This document shows, piece by piece, positions 15,255-23,389 of a stretch of DNA of 23,389 nucleotides (the stretch's first letter is position 1; every line of letters starts with the position of its first letter). The notes below the pieces were generated by a model that was not told the DNA's origin, ran no database searches, and saw only the letters and a program-made list of their open reading frames with translations. Both the position numbers and the translations under genes were made by a program. This stretch comes from a virus. The stretch spans positions 1-23,389 of IMG/VR virus record IMGVR_UViG_3300017917_001325. One strand, 5' to 3'.

Positions 15255-17806
15255 CCATACCAGTAAATAACAATGAGAATATTATTAATAATCTAATATT
15301 GTCGGAAGACTATTCATCCGATAGGGATTCTTATAATAATAAATTACTCAATTTAACAACCAATAATGTGATAAACAGTATTACCGATACTGAGGTTGTT
15401 GAATTTAAACCTGAAAGAACTAAGTCGATTAATTTCAATGTATTCTTTTTGAGGTATTTCCAGACTGAGGATTATGGTAAAATATTACCATATATTGAGT
15501 CTAATTTTAAAGATCATTATAAAAACACAAAGATTGGTTTGGGATTATTGAATGCTAATGGAACATTACCAGATGTGGCTTATAACAGTTATTTGGATAT
15601 TCGTCAGGATAATTTATTAAGGGCTCCAGCACAAGAAGGTGATCAACAAACAATTAATAAGGCCGTATTGAAAGATACTGGTATGGCCGTATTCAATGAG
15701 GTTGGACAAGCCAACCTTAAAAAACCAGTTAAGCCTGGCATACCTATATTTTACAATTCATTCGCAATTCCATTCTGGGATAATAACAATGATTGGAAAG
15801 ATAATGCGTTATTATATAAAAATAAGCCTTATTTTTATAACTCATTACTTTTGATGGAGGTGTTTGACTCACCAGATAATTTTAAGCAAACGAGATTAAT
15901 TTCAATACCTGTTTTTGTAAACCAAAGGTATAATTTGAATGAAAAACCATCAAATTATAACATCCTGGTGGAAAGACCTTCTTTTCAGTTAACTAATGGC
16001 TGCGATGGGTTTTCTTTGTTCTTCTTGAACATAAGTGTATACACCGATCTATACGTTAAATTTTCTTTTTGGGATGCATTAAATGCCAAAAAGATAACGT
16101 TACTACCATCCTCAGCATCGGAAACAAGTAAGAAATGGTTCCAAAAATCCAGTAATTTTAAGCAAGAGTCATTGTATCTGAAATACACACTTAATTACTC
16201 AAATAAAACATACAAAATATCTGAGTATAACCCAACCACTAACTCATATGATTTAATCAGAAATAATTTTGACTTATATGAGTTTGCGTTTGATTCTTAC
16301 TTTGATGGGTTTAGGGTGACCAATAGAAAACCAGTTGACGCAACACTACCACAACCCACACCATCGCCGTTAAATCCTTTCAATTTCACAATTAATAATA
16401 TAATTCGTGATTTCCATTATAAGGTTGACGCTAATAACATAAATTATAATATATTTAATTTGGACTATAATGAAGATGAAACTTTCTTGGGTGGTACTGG
16501 CGGTCTGGTTCAAAAATACAATGATTACATTAATACCACTTACGGTAACAATATAACCTTTTTTTGTTTTAATAAAAATACGATAACGTTACCCGTGGTA
16601 AACAAAACATATTCTGGGTATTCAAATAATATAATGGATTTTAAAATAAGAAACACGGATACCGTAAACTGGAAAGTATCATCTGTTGACTTCACAGATA
16701 TGGTTCTTGGATTGGACAACTCAATTATTAGTGGTAACACAGCAACTAATACCATATACAAGGATCAAATATTATGTGAGGCTCTAACGGTGATAGATAA
16801 TTCAATTTTGGATGCTGAAGTAAATTCATTCCTTTCACCGCCCGATTCGATAATAATTGAAACACCGAATAATGTATGGGCACTTTCAAAGAACTTATTT
16901 TTTGAGGTTGATGTGTTTGAACCGATATTAAATAATCCTAACTCAATTAAAGATACGTTTGCCAATAATTACACACAATGTTTAGAATATGATGAAAACG
17001 GAAATTGTGTTCGTTGGGGTGAACTATTTGCTGGTTGTGTTATCAACCCTTCACTATCCAATTTATTTAATTTGTTAGGGTACCAATTTAATTCACCTGA
17101 AACATCCGAAGACATTAAAAAATATCTTTTGGAGGTGTATAACAATATAAAGAAAACCGATATTACCAAATATCGATTGATTATTAATGAGATTACAAAT
17201 ATCCTTCAATTTGATACAGCTGATATATTTAGAACAAACATATTAGAATATGTAAATAATAATTTTACAACGGCAAATTATCCAGCTTATAAATCAAGTT
17301 ATTTAAATCTGATATATAGGAATAATAATGGTTTTAATTTGGCTGACGCTAAAATATTGAGTGAGTTAGATGCGGAGTTTGTTAAGTTAAAAGCTAACGA
17401 TGGTTTCAATTTATTGGATGGGTTTTTCGCCGATTATAAAGATCTATCTTTCTTTTTCAGGGGTATAAATCGATCACAATATGCGGGTACGGAAGATAAC
17501 CTCAAGGTTTTTGATGTTAGGGATTATGTTTTCGATACGATATTAACGATCTCTGGTAATAGAAATGTTTCACCTAACGGCGAACTTAGTTTTTCGTTAA
17601 AATATCACATAGGTTATAAGATACTCCAGGCGTTAATGAATACGAAAAAAATGACAATCAAAGGCAAATTAAAGATTGGGATTGAAAACGAGGATAATAA
17701 AAAAAATATATTTATACCTATAAATGTAACTTTGAATGTTGGCGACAAACCAGTTCAAACATATTTAAGCGAGGTTACATCAACAGCATCACAACTTAGA
17801 TTATAA
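15248..17806 (+). CDS. Large structural protein of the baseplate/tail cluster, family unknown
   Basis: This 852-residue protein is rich in Asn, Tyr and Phe and is not recognised. The first 380 residues are beta-rich, with a stretch SFWDALNAKKITLLPSSA and strands separated by Asn-rich loops. Near 578-597 is a short cysteine patch, CLEYDENGNCVRWGELFAGC, whose DENGN resembles a calcium-type turn. A helical block follows (about 600-745, many Asn/Leu/Ile), then a beta-rich end (KMTIKGKLKIGI ... FIPINVTLNV). There is no signal or membrane segment. It overlaps the preceding gene by seven bases and the next by one (TAATG at 17804-17808), so the group is probably translated together. Codon use looks markedly AT-rich, more so than in the replication genes. 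Confidence 0.72.
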   Translation: MLTIPVNNNENIINNLILSEDYSSDRDSYNNKLLNLTTNNVINSITDTEVVEFKPERTKSINFNVFFLRYFQTEDYGKILPYIESNFKDHYKNTKIGLGLLNANGTLPDVAYNSYLDIRQDNLLRAPAQEGDQQTINKAVLKDTGMAVFNEVGQANLKKPVKPGIPIFYNSFAIPFWDNNNDWKDNALLYKNKPYFYNSLLLMEVFDSPDNFKQTRLISIPVFVNQRYNLNEKPSNYNILVERPSFQLTNGCDGFSLFFLNISVYTDLYVKFSFWDALNAKKITLLPSSASETSKKWFQKSSNFKQESLYLKYTLNYSNKTYKISEYNPTTNSYDLIRNNFDLYEFAFDSYFDGFRVTNRKPVDATLPQPTPSPLNPFNFTINNIIRDFHYKVDANNINYNIFNLDYNEDETFLGGTGGLVQKYNDYINTTYGNNITFFCFNKNTITLPVVNKTYSGYSNNIMDFKIRNTDTVNWKVSSVDFTDMVLGLDNSIISGNTATNTIYKDQILCEALTVIDNSILDAEVNSFLSPPDSIIIETPNNVWALSKNLFFEVDVFEPILNNPNSIKDTFANNYTQCLEYDENGNCVRWGELFAGCVINPSLSNLFNLLGYQFNSPETSEDIKKYLLEVYNNIKKTDITKYRLIINEITNILQFDTADIFRTNILEYVNNNFTTANYPAYKSSYLNLIYRNNNGFNLADAKILSELDAEFVKLKANDGFNLLDGFFADYKDLSFFFRGINRSQYAGTEDNLKVFDVRDYVFDTILTISGNRNVSPNGELSFSLKYHIGYKILQALMNTKKMTIKGKLKIGIENEDNKKNIFIPINVTLNVGDKPVQTYLSEVTSTASQLRL

Positions 17807-18915
17807 TGACACAAATATTATTAAACGATATTGAACAAAATGTTGTTGTTCACCTTGAATCGAACACGGTTTTACCAGGCACCTATGTAAATGCCGAATA
17901 CCAGCAACCAGAGGATTACAAAATAAAGCAACTGGAAAAGATCGCCGATATGGTTAACACAACCATAGCGAATGCCACACGAGCCGAATTATCAATGGTT
18001 CATGAATCCGCCATGGCTAAACCCATGCCGCTCGTTAAAGGGGTTACAAAAGCTGTATTAACTGTATCCGAAACGGGTACAACATATGACTTTAATGTTA
18101 ACAAGACAGCGATATTAAATATATCAACATACGATGATGTAATTAATCATTTTACCCCAGATGATAATAAAGTATTTGTTACTGGTATAACTAATAGTAA
18201 ATTTGATGTTATTGACAAATACTTCCCCAAAACCAACGTTATAAAAACGGTAGAAAAGATCAGACCCAAAATGATTTTTGCTCAAACTAATTACGCAACT
18301 AAGTTGAATTTAGAAAGTAGATTCAATGTGGCGATTGAAAGGGATATGGTGGGGAACCAGAGGATAAATCTTAGTGAAATAAGAGAACAACCCGCACAAA
18401 AGAAACCCACCAAAACTAATTTTTCATTGTCGGCTGCTAAAGAGGTCAAGATATCCAGATTTGTTGGCGACCCGAATAATGATAATAAACCCGCAGTCAT
18501 CAAAGAAAATCTCGTAGATAATAAACTCGTTAGGTTGTATGTTAAATTCAACATCCCTGGTTTAAATATTATGGCTATGATATTAAAAGATGAACCAACA
18601 ACCAGATTATCTGAATATGTTTTATATCTCGACACACCAAATCCTATAAAATATGTTGATTTAGGTGACGGAACGACTATATTTAGTTATCTCAGGGTTG
18701 ATGACATACCAGATACGACCGCAAATATGGTTTTATTCGATGGGTATTCTGAGGAACCAAAAATATTATCTGAAGTATTTATAGATAGAGGTGTGAACAG
18801 TCCATTCGAGAGAGTGAAAAAATTAAAAAATACGAAAAATCTTAACGAATTAACCAAAAACGGATTAGGTTTTTACAAAATAAATACAAAAGGTTATAAC
18901 TTTAAAAATTTATAA
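17806..18915 (+). CDS. Structural protein of the baseplate/tail cluster, family unknown
   Basis: This 369-residue protein is not recognised. Residues 30-75 look helical (KIKQLEKIADMVNTTIANAT). After that it is mostly strands with polar loops, including a middle stretch with Pro and Lys (EQPAQKKPTKTNFSLSAA) that may be a linker. The C-terminus is basic (FERVKKLKNTKNLNELTKNG). The stop is followed after three bases by the next ATG. It shares the TAATG coupling with the 852-residue gene upstream. Its place in the run suggests a virion part or an assembly factor. Confidence 0.7.
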   Translation: MTQILLNDIEQNVVVHLESNTVLPGTYVNAEYQQPEDYKIKQLEKIADMVNTTIANATRAELSMVHESAMAKPMPLVKGVTKAVLTVSETGTTYDFNVNKTAILNISTYDDVINHFTPDDNKVFVTGITNSKFDVIDKYFPKTNVIKTVEKIRPKMIFAQTNYATKLNLESRFNVAIERDMVGNQRINLSEIREQPAQKKPTKTNFSLSAAKEVKISRFVGDPNNDNKPAVIKENLVDNKLVRLYVKFNIPGLNIMAMILKDEPTTRLSEYVLYLDTPNPIKYVDLGDGTTIFSYLRVDDIPDTTANMVLFDGYSEEPKILSEVFIDRGVNSPFERVKKLKNTKNLNELTKNGLGFYKINTKGYNFKNL

Positions 18916-18918
18916 TAT

Positions 18919-19824
18919 ATGGCTATAGGTGTTTATGGGGTAAAAAGACCCGCCGATGTGAGTCCAAGTGATATAGAAGTAATTGTAATATATTCTAAAA
19001 CAAGGAACTCCACGGATAAGCAAACAATAACAAAATTAACAGGTGCTCAGGTAATGAAACCAGTGATGTCGAGTACGGCATTAGGGGGTACAGCTGTTGA
19101 AGTCTTAGGTGGTTTATATAATATGACGTTACCGAAAGACGTATTTAACCAGGTTGGTTTTTATACCGTTTACATCAGGCCAGCACAGATACGCATACCA
19201 ATAGCCGATTGTGGCCAATTAGCGACCTTTCCTGACGTTAACGGACTGGTGTTTGATATAAAGACCGCACCAGCAGAATTCACTAATAAATTCAACAATA
19301 ATGGCCTGGATGGGTACAGAGTTGAATACTTAAATAATGACGGTACAAAAATACAGAATTTGTATAGGGTGATAACGTCTTCATTCTTGTCAGAACCAGT
19401 ACAGGTGAACACACCTAACTCATCGTCTAAGAGTATAAAGTATATCTATAACAACATAGGTACTTTACTATTCTGTTCGATTACACCAAATACAGCACCA
19501 AGTTTCAAACCAACGGCAACTCCGTTTTTGGGAACCAAAGGACAAAATGTAATAATCACGAACACAAGTTTCTCTCCGCAGGTAATTGAACTTGAAATGG
19601 TAAATTACGATATCGATAGCTTGGCTATTAGTTTGTTCGGTGATCAGTCTAAATCAATGAATGACGGTATCTACACCATCTACGACTTTGATAAGAATAT
19701 TTACGCTCAGTATGACTTATACGAAATCAAAGATAGTTTAAATAATCCTCTATATGAAGTTAGAAAAAAGAGAACTAATATAGATACAACAAAAGCATAT
19801 AACAACGTAATCAATAATGGCTAA
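18919..19824 (+). CDS. Structural protein of the baseplate/tail cluster, family unknown
   Basis: This 301-residue protein is not recognised. The N-terminus reads like an Ig-type domain, with strands IEVIVIYS, an LGG/VLGGLYNMTLP turn and a strand GFYTVYIRPAQI (1-95). The middle and end are beta-rich (NVIITNTSF, VIELEMVNYDI) with a short basic tail (YEVRKKRTN). It has two cysteines and no metal motif. The next gene's ATG lies inside its final codons, an overlap of eight bases. It may be a connector or fibre-attachment protein in the tail; that is a guess from fold-like pattern and position. Confidence 0.7.
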   Translation: MAIGVYGVKRPADVSPSDIEVIVIYSKTRNSTDKQTITKLTGAQVMKPVMSSTALGGTAVEVLGGLYNMTLPKDVFNQVGFYTVYIRPAQIRIPIADCGQLATFPDVNGLVFDIKTAPAEFTNKFNNNGLDGYRVEYLNNDGTKIQNLYRVITSSFLSEPVQVNTPNSSSKSIKYIYNNIGTLLFCSITPNTAPSFKPTATPFLGTKGQNVIITNTSFSPQVIELEMVNYDIDSLAISLFGDQSKSMNDGIYTIYDFDKNIYAQYDLYEIKDSLNNPLYEVRKKRTNIDTTKAYNNVINNG

Positions 19825-22800
19825 TCTTAGTTTTACATACGACCAACAAATCATTCGTGATTTATACAATACTGCCGATGAAGCAATCGCAGCATCGAGA
19901 TCATTGGGGTGTGATGGTTATCGTACATATTTGATAAATGGTGAAACAAAATATGTACCTTGTTCATCATATGTACAATATGAAAACGCACTGAGATGGA
20001 AAAAAGCCCAGGGCGCTATCGGCGCATTTGGTAATGACACATTCGGTAACAAATTGGTTGGTTTACAATTCGCAAACTCAAAAGATGAAATACAGGGTGA
20101 CCCATATTTCACCATGGGTAATTTCAGTATTAGTACATCAACTAAGATAAGTAGCCCAACACCATCCGTTGAATCGGTTGGTAATGACCCTGTTGGTTCA
20201 TATACCATAAATGATATAGCTGATAGAAACCTATCTTATTTCAGTGGTAAACCATATGTTGAAACAACGCAACAGCTGGTCGATAAGAATTTATCGGTGA
20301 AGGTTTTATTTGACCGTAAAAAGTTAGATAATCACGTATTGTATTCATCTTTGAAGGAAAGAATCAAAACTTCTTTGATGGAGATTTACAATCAATTCCC
20401 TGCGGCAATGAGATCAAACGCCGTATCAATATACAAACCGAACATCAGTAGTTACGCTTACATCGCTAACGAAAACCGTTCACAATTCAAAGTGAGCTTA
20501 TTTGGTTTGGCGAATCCGTTTGGTATTAATTATTTAAGTACTGGCACAACATCAACCGATAATGAAAACATTACGGTTTACAGAAACTTTGCTAAACAAT
20601 ACAGTAACTACGTCATTTATTTTAATGGTGTTGAATACCCTATTGTTAATGCAACATTACCAACAACAACTGATGCTAATGCTGGTATTACAGTGGTTGT
20701 AAACGGTAATCCATTTGGAAACCTGGTAAATATTAATTCAGAAACAAATAATAGTTTTTATATAAAACCAAAACAAGCAATATATGATGAGTTCTTTGAC
20801 GGACTATCGGATTTTGCTTCGTTCTTATTATCATACGATTCGGCGACCAACCAATACAAAAGTGATTTCGTATTCCCTACGTTATCAGATAATGGCGTGA
20901 TCGTTGAAACAAAAGAAACCGTATACTTTCCTAAACTCGATGATGTAAATATTGATATGTTTACGGATTCGTTTGAAGCCTATACGGTAAAATTAAATGA
21001 TCTGGCTGAAAGCTACGATGCTGTTAAAACTAATTTAATTGCTCGTTTCTTAACAACAGATTCATTGAAAGAATTTGATACAGAGGATAGAAAGGTTAAC
21101 CTAATCTTTCAACTTTATGGTAAACAATTCGATGAGATTAGAAAATACATCGATGGTATTACCTTTATGAGGAATGTTAGCTATGATAAGATAGAAAACG
21201 TACCCGATTTATTATTGAAAAACTTCGCTCATATGCTTGGTTTTGAGACGTATGAATTGGAAGACGAGAATACTCTTATCGAGTCATTATTCACCACAAG
21301 CGTATCATCATCCACAATGACACCCGCTGAGGTTGATATTGAGATTTGGAGAAGAATCCTTATCAACGCAGCATATCTTTTCAAATCTAAAGGTACGAGA
21401 AAATCGATCGAGTTTATTCTTAAATTGGTTGGTTTTCCAGATGATGTATTTGAGTTAAATGAATATGTGTATTTAGCGGAAAGACCACTAAATGTGAGTG
21501 ACGTATTAAATAAAATATACGTGAACTCAACGGACGATCCAGAGGTTTTATTAAATTTACAACCATTCGATAACCAGGGTTATCCAACGACACCATATAA
21601 CACACATTACCAGGGTAATGGTGGCTCAGCAATTGAAGATAAGTTCAATTACGGCCCATATGATTTTGGTAAGGCGTATATCACGGCTTTCAAAAAAAGT
21701 GGTTCGGTTCATTTATTTGAATTGGAAAGAACTGTTGATGACCGTAAGAGTTGGATGATAGTAACGAGCACAACACAACTCGTTAACGATGAAAATAACG
21801 GATATACCGACTATTACAGTGACAACACTAAGTTAACAATTAACTCAAAAGAATTTGAGGTTTATATTGGTTCCGATAGAATTCTTGATGTATCAATATA
21901 TAGACAATATGTGAGGAACCTGGGTATGATAAATGCCGACCTTACATTCAATAATCCGCTATCGTTTGATGCGGCTGACATGTCATTTAATGAGTTCGTA
22001 AAACAATCCGTAAACAACTTCATCAACCCAACAAATAGAAAAGTAATCAGCACATATCCCACACTAACAAAGATATACCTTGACTACTATAGCGGTACAA
22101 CAAACCCTATGGATATATCGAGATCTTTAGCGTTCCTGGGACAATTTGATACGCATTGGGTTAAACTAATACAACAGTTTATTCCAGCGACAACGATATA
22201 TAACGCTGGTAAGAAAATACAAAACTCAGCATTTAATGATAATAAGTTCAAATATAAACACGGTTTAAACACAACAGTTAATTGGTTGGGTACTGATGGT
22301 TCAGAATTCCAAGAACTGGCTTTAAGACCTGTTTATATGGGTACAAATAAGGTATTACCAAATGAAGGTGTTATAACCGAAAGTATTGACGGTAGTATCC
22401 CATCATATACCTTTACAGCTAAACAAGGCGATAAAGTATATGGTGAATTATCGGGTAACGAAAGATACTTAGGTAGTTTCTATTCTATCTCTGATTTCTG
22501 CGATGAAAGTGAGGGTAGATATGAAATATGGGCCTCTGGTGTTAACTATGGTGATGACACAATTTATAGTGGTAACACCAATACCGCAGGGCCTAAGTAC
22601 GGTGTGTTTGTTGTTTATAACGATAATGTATATAGATTGAACACCAAAGCCTTATTTAACTGGGGTTCTTATTCGGGTATTACCACAACTGGCGGAACGA
22701 GAGGATTACCCCCTAACGCCGCTACTGATACATATAGTGGTGTAACAAAATATTTGTGGGATCATATCGATTATAACACCGATTCAAGAACCGTATCATT

Positions 22801-23389
22801 CCAGGATAGTACTGGTATTACGGGTAGTGAAAGATCGTTCTATATGAATAGTATTGGTGCAGCGCAAGCATTTATCCAAATTGGATTAACTTATGATTGT
22901 CCTCCGCCAAAACCACACGTATGTTACTTTGACTTTACTGGTAGAACCGTAAATCTTACTGGCTACACTGGTACAACTTTATTGAGTTATACCGATAATA
23001 CTGGTGCGTTATTATATATAAAACAACCTAAATATTTTGGTTATAGTAAGGATAGATCAGCAACAAAACCAACTGGTACAAGTAGGGGTTATATTAGTAA
23101 CTGGACTACCGATTACGAACAAATATTTAATTACACCAGCGGTCAGACGTACTACTACGGTGAATATGTTGGTATGATAGATCCATCTGACACAAGTAAA
23201 TTGGTGGGTACTTTAGCTTCATTAGGTGACTCTAAATTATATAGGGTTACTGGCGACACCATGTACGCCCCCGACAACTTTATGTCATTAATAACGGGTG
23301 TAACATGGGTGAGTGACATTGGTACCGATGGTTTACCAACCACAACAACTGGTATAACAGGCGGTTTATATGGTAGATATGAAGAGAGA
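19817..23389 (+). CDS. Giant tail/baseplate protein with a P2 gpI-like core (3' end outside window)
   Basis: The frame opens at ATG 19817 and I read it without a stop to the window end, giving at least 1191 residues. Residues 462-480 (VPDLLLKNFAHMLGFETYE) and 511-537 (WRRILINAAYLFKSKGTRKS, then IEFILKL) follow the order seen in the P2 gpI tail protein family: a Pro-led helix ending in A-x-x-L-G, then W-R-x-x-I ... K-G-T ... I ... L. Near 780-804 is HWVKLIQQFIPATTIYNAGK, an aromatic helix-turn that may pack against neighbours. Residues 1-400 are beta-rich with helices. From about 830 on it becomes Gly/Thr/Tyr-rich with many turns (TGYTGTTLLSYTDNTG), like fibre or adhesin segments. The ATG overlaps the preceding gene by eight bases. 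It may join a baseplate part to an exposed receptor-facing part. Confidence 0.8.
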   Translation, partial: MANLSFTYDQQIIRDLYNTADEAIAASRSLGCDGYRTYLINGETKYVPCSSYVQYENALRWKKAQGAIGAFGNDTFGNKLVGLQFANSKDEIQGDPYFTMGNFSISTSTKISSPTPSVESVGNDPVGSYTINDIADRNLSYFSGKPYVETTQQLVDKNLSVKVLFDRKKLDNHVLYSSLKERIKTSLMEIYNQFPAAMRSNAVSIYKPNISSYAYIANENRSQFKVSLFGLANPFGINYLSTGTTSTDNENITVYRNFAKQYSNYVIYFNGVEYPIVNATLPTTTDANAGITVVVNGNPFGNLVNINSETNNSFYIKPKQAIYDEFFDGLSDFASFLLSYDSATNQYKSDFVFPTLSDNGVIVETKETVYFPKLDDVNIDMFTDSFEAYTVKLNDLAESYDAVKTNLIARFLTTDSLKEFDTEDRKVNLIFQLYGKQFDEIRKYIDGITFMRNVSYDKIENVPDLLLKNFAHMLGFETYELEDENTLIESLFTTSVSSSTMTPAEVDIEIWRRILINAAYLFKSKGTRKSIEFILKLVGFPDDVFELNEYVYLAERPLNVSDVLNKIYVNSTDDPEVLLNLQPFDNQGYPTTPYNTHYQGNGGSAIEDKFNYGPYDFGKAYITAFKKSGSVHLFELERTVDDRKSWMIVTSTTQLVNDENNGYTDYYSDNTKLTINSKEFEVYIGSDRILDVSIYRQYVRNLGMINADLTFNNPLSFDAADMSFNEFVKQSVNNFINPTNRKVISTYPTLTKIYLDYYSGTTNPMDISRSLAFLGQFDTHWVKLIQQFIPATTIYNAGKKIQNSAFNDNKFKYKHGLNTTVNWLGTDGSEFQELALRPVYMGTNKVLPNEGVITESIDGSIPSYTFTAKQGDKVYGELSGNERYLGSFYSISDFCDESEGRYEIWASGVNYGDDTIYSGNTNTAGPKYGVFVVYNDNVYRLNTKALFNWGSYSGITTTGGTRGLPPNAATDTYSGVTKYLWDHIDYNTDSRTVSFQDSTGITGSERSFYMNSIGAAQAFIQIGLTYDCPPPKPHVCYFDFTGRTVNLTGYTGTTLLSYTDNTGALLYIKQPKYFGYSKDRSATKPTGTSRGYISNWTTDYEQIFNYTSGQTYYYGEYVGMIDPSDTSKLVGTLASLGDSKLYRVTGDTMYAPDNFMSLITGVTWVSDIGTDGLPTTTTGITGGLYGRYEER

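Noticed and set aside
18291-18635. Minus-strand open frame of 114 codons
   Set aside because: It lies wholly inside a convincing + strand gene, has no domain pattern, and no minus-strand gene is supported anywhere in the window.
1-23389. tRNA genes, CRISPR arrays, insertion sequences, integrase or attachment sites
   Set aside because: The few gaps are too short or lack the needed structure, no repeat-spacer pattern is seen, and no recombinase or transposase motif appears in any coding frame.
1-23389. Anti-phage defence or toxin-antitoxin system
   Set aside because: All recognisable genes are phage replication, nucleotide metabolism, homing or tail functions; no pair of small genes or defence domain is visible.

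Overview
The window is an AT-rich stretch of a tailed-phage genome with a contractile, T4-like (myovirus) plan. Every gene is on the + strand and packing is tight: most gene junctions overlap or are only a few bases long. The assignment rests on linked hallmark genes: a gp32-type single-strand binding protein, a UvsX/RecA recombinase, a T4 RNase H/5'-exonuclease, a gp41/DnaB-type helicase, a B12-dependent ribonucleotide reductase, a gp25 baseplate wedge protein and a gp6/Baseplate-J protein. A host in the Bacteroidota is inferred. Starts are preceded by A-rich or CA-rich leaders with almost no Shine-Dalgarno sequence, and the one good promoter-like site (TACTATTG, with TTG 20 nt upstream) is close to the Bacteroidota TTG/TAnnTTTG pattern. 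No host DNA, integrase, tRNA or CRISPR array is visible.

Layout. (a) 1-1243: the tail of an unknown gene and two small unrecognised genes, one a long acidic and coiled-coil protein. (b) 1324-8288: DNA metabolism, in the order gp32, hairpin, uvsX, 5'-exonuclease, an unknown protein that appears internally duplicated, gp41 helicase, nrdJ. (c) 8310-8985: a strong terminator, a freestanding HNH endonuclease, a second terminator and a promoter-like site. (d) 8994-23389: baseplate and tail genes. gp25 and gp6 lead, followed by five unrecognised structural proteins that overlap or nearly touch, and a giant protein of at least 1191 residues that runs off the window end and carries a segment resembling the P2 gpI tail-protein core.

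How the genes fit together. gp32 coats single strands, UvsX drives recombination-dependent replication, the helicase opens the fork, the 5'-exonuclease removes RNA primers and flaps, and NrdJ supplies deoxynucleotides using adenosylcobalamin. The downstream cassette would build the baseplate wedge and associated tail parts.

The points most worth a second look are: the gp32 C-terminus ending in DDLPF, like the tip of bacterial SSB; the duplicated unknown protein placed between exonuclease and helicase; the hairpin between gp32 and uvsX; a shared TAC(C)TATT...ATAAAA motif before three gene groups; the HNH gene boxed by two terminators and carrying the only TAG stop; and the set of unrecognised baseplate proteins.
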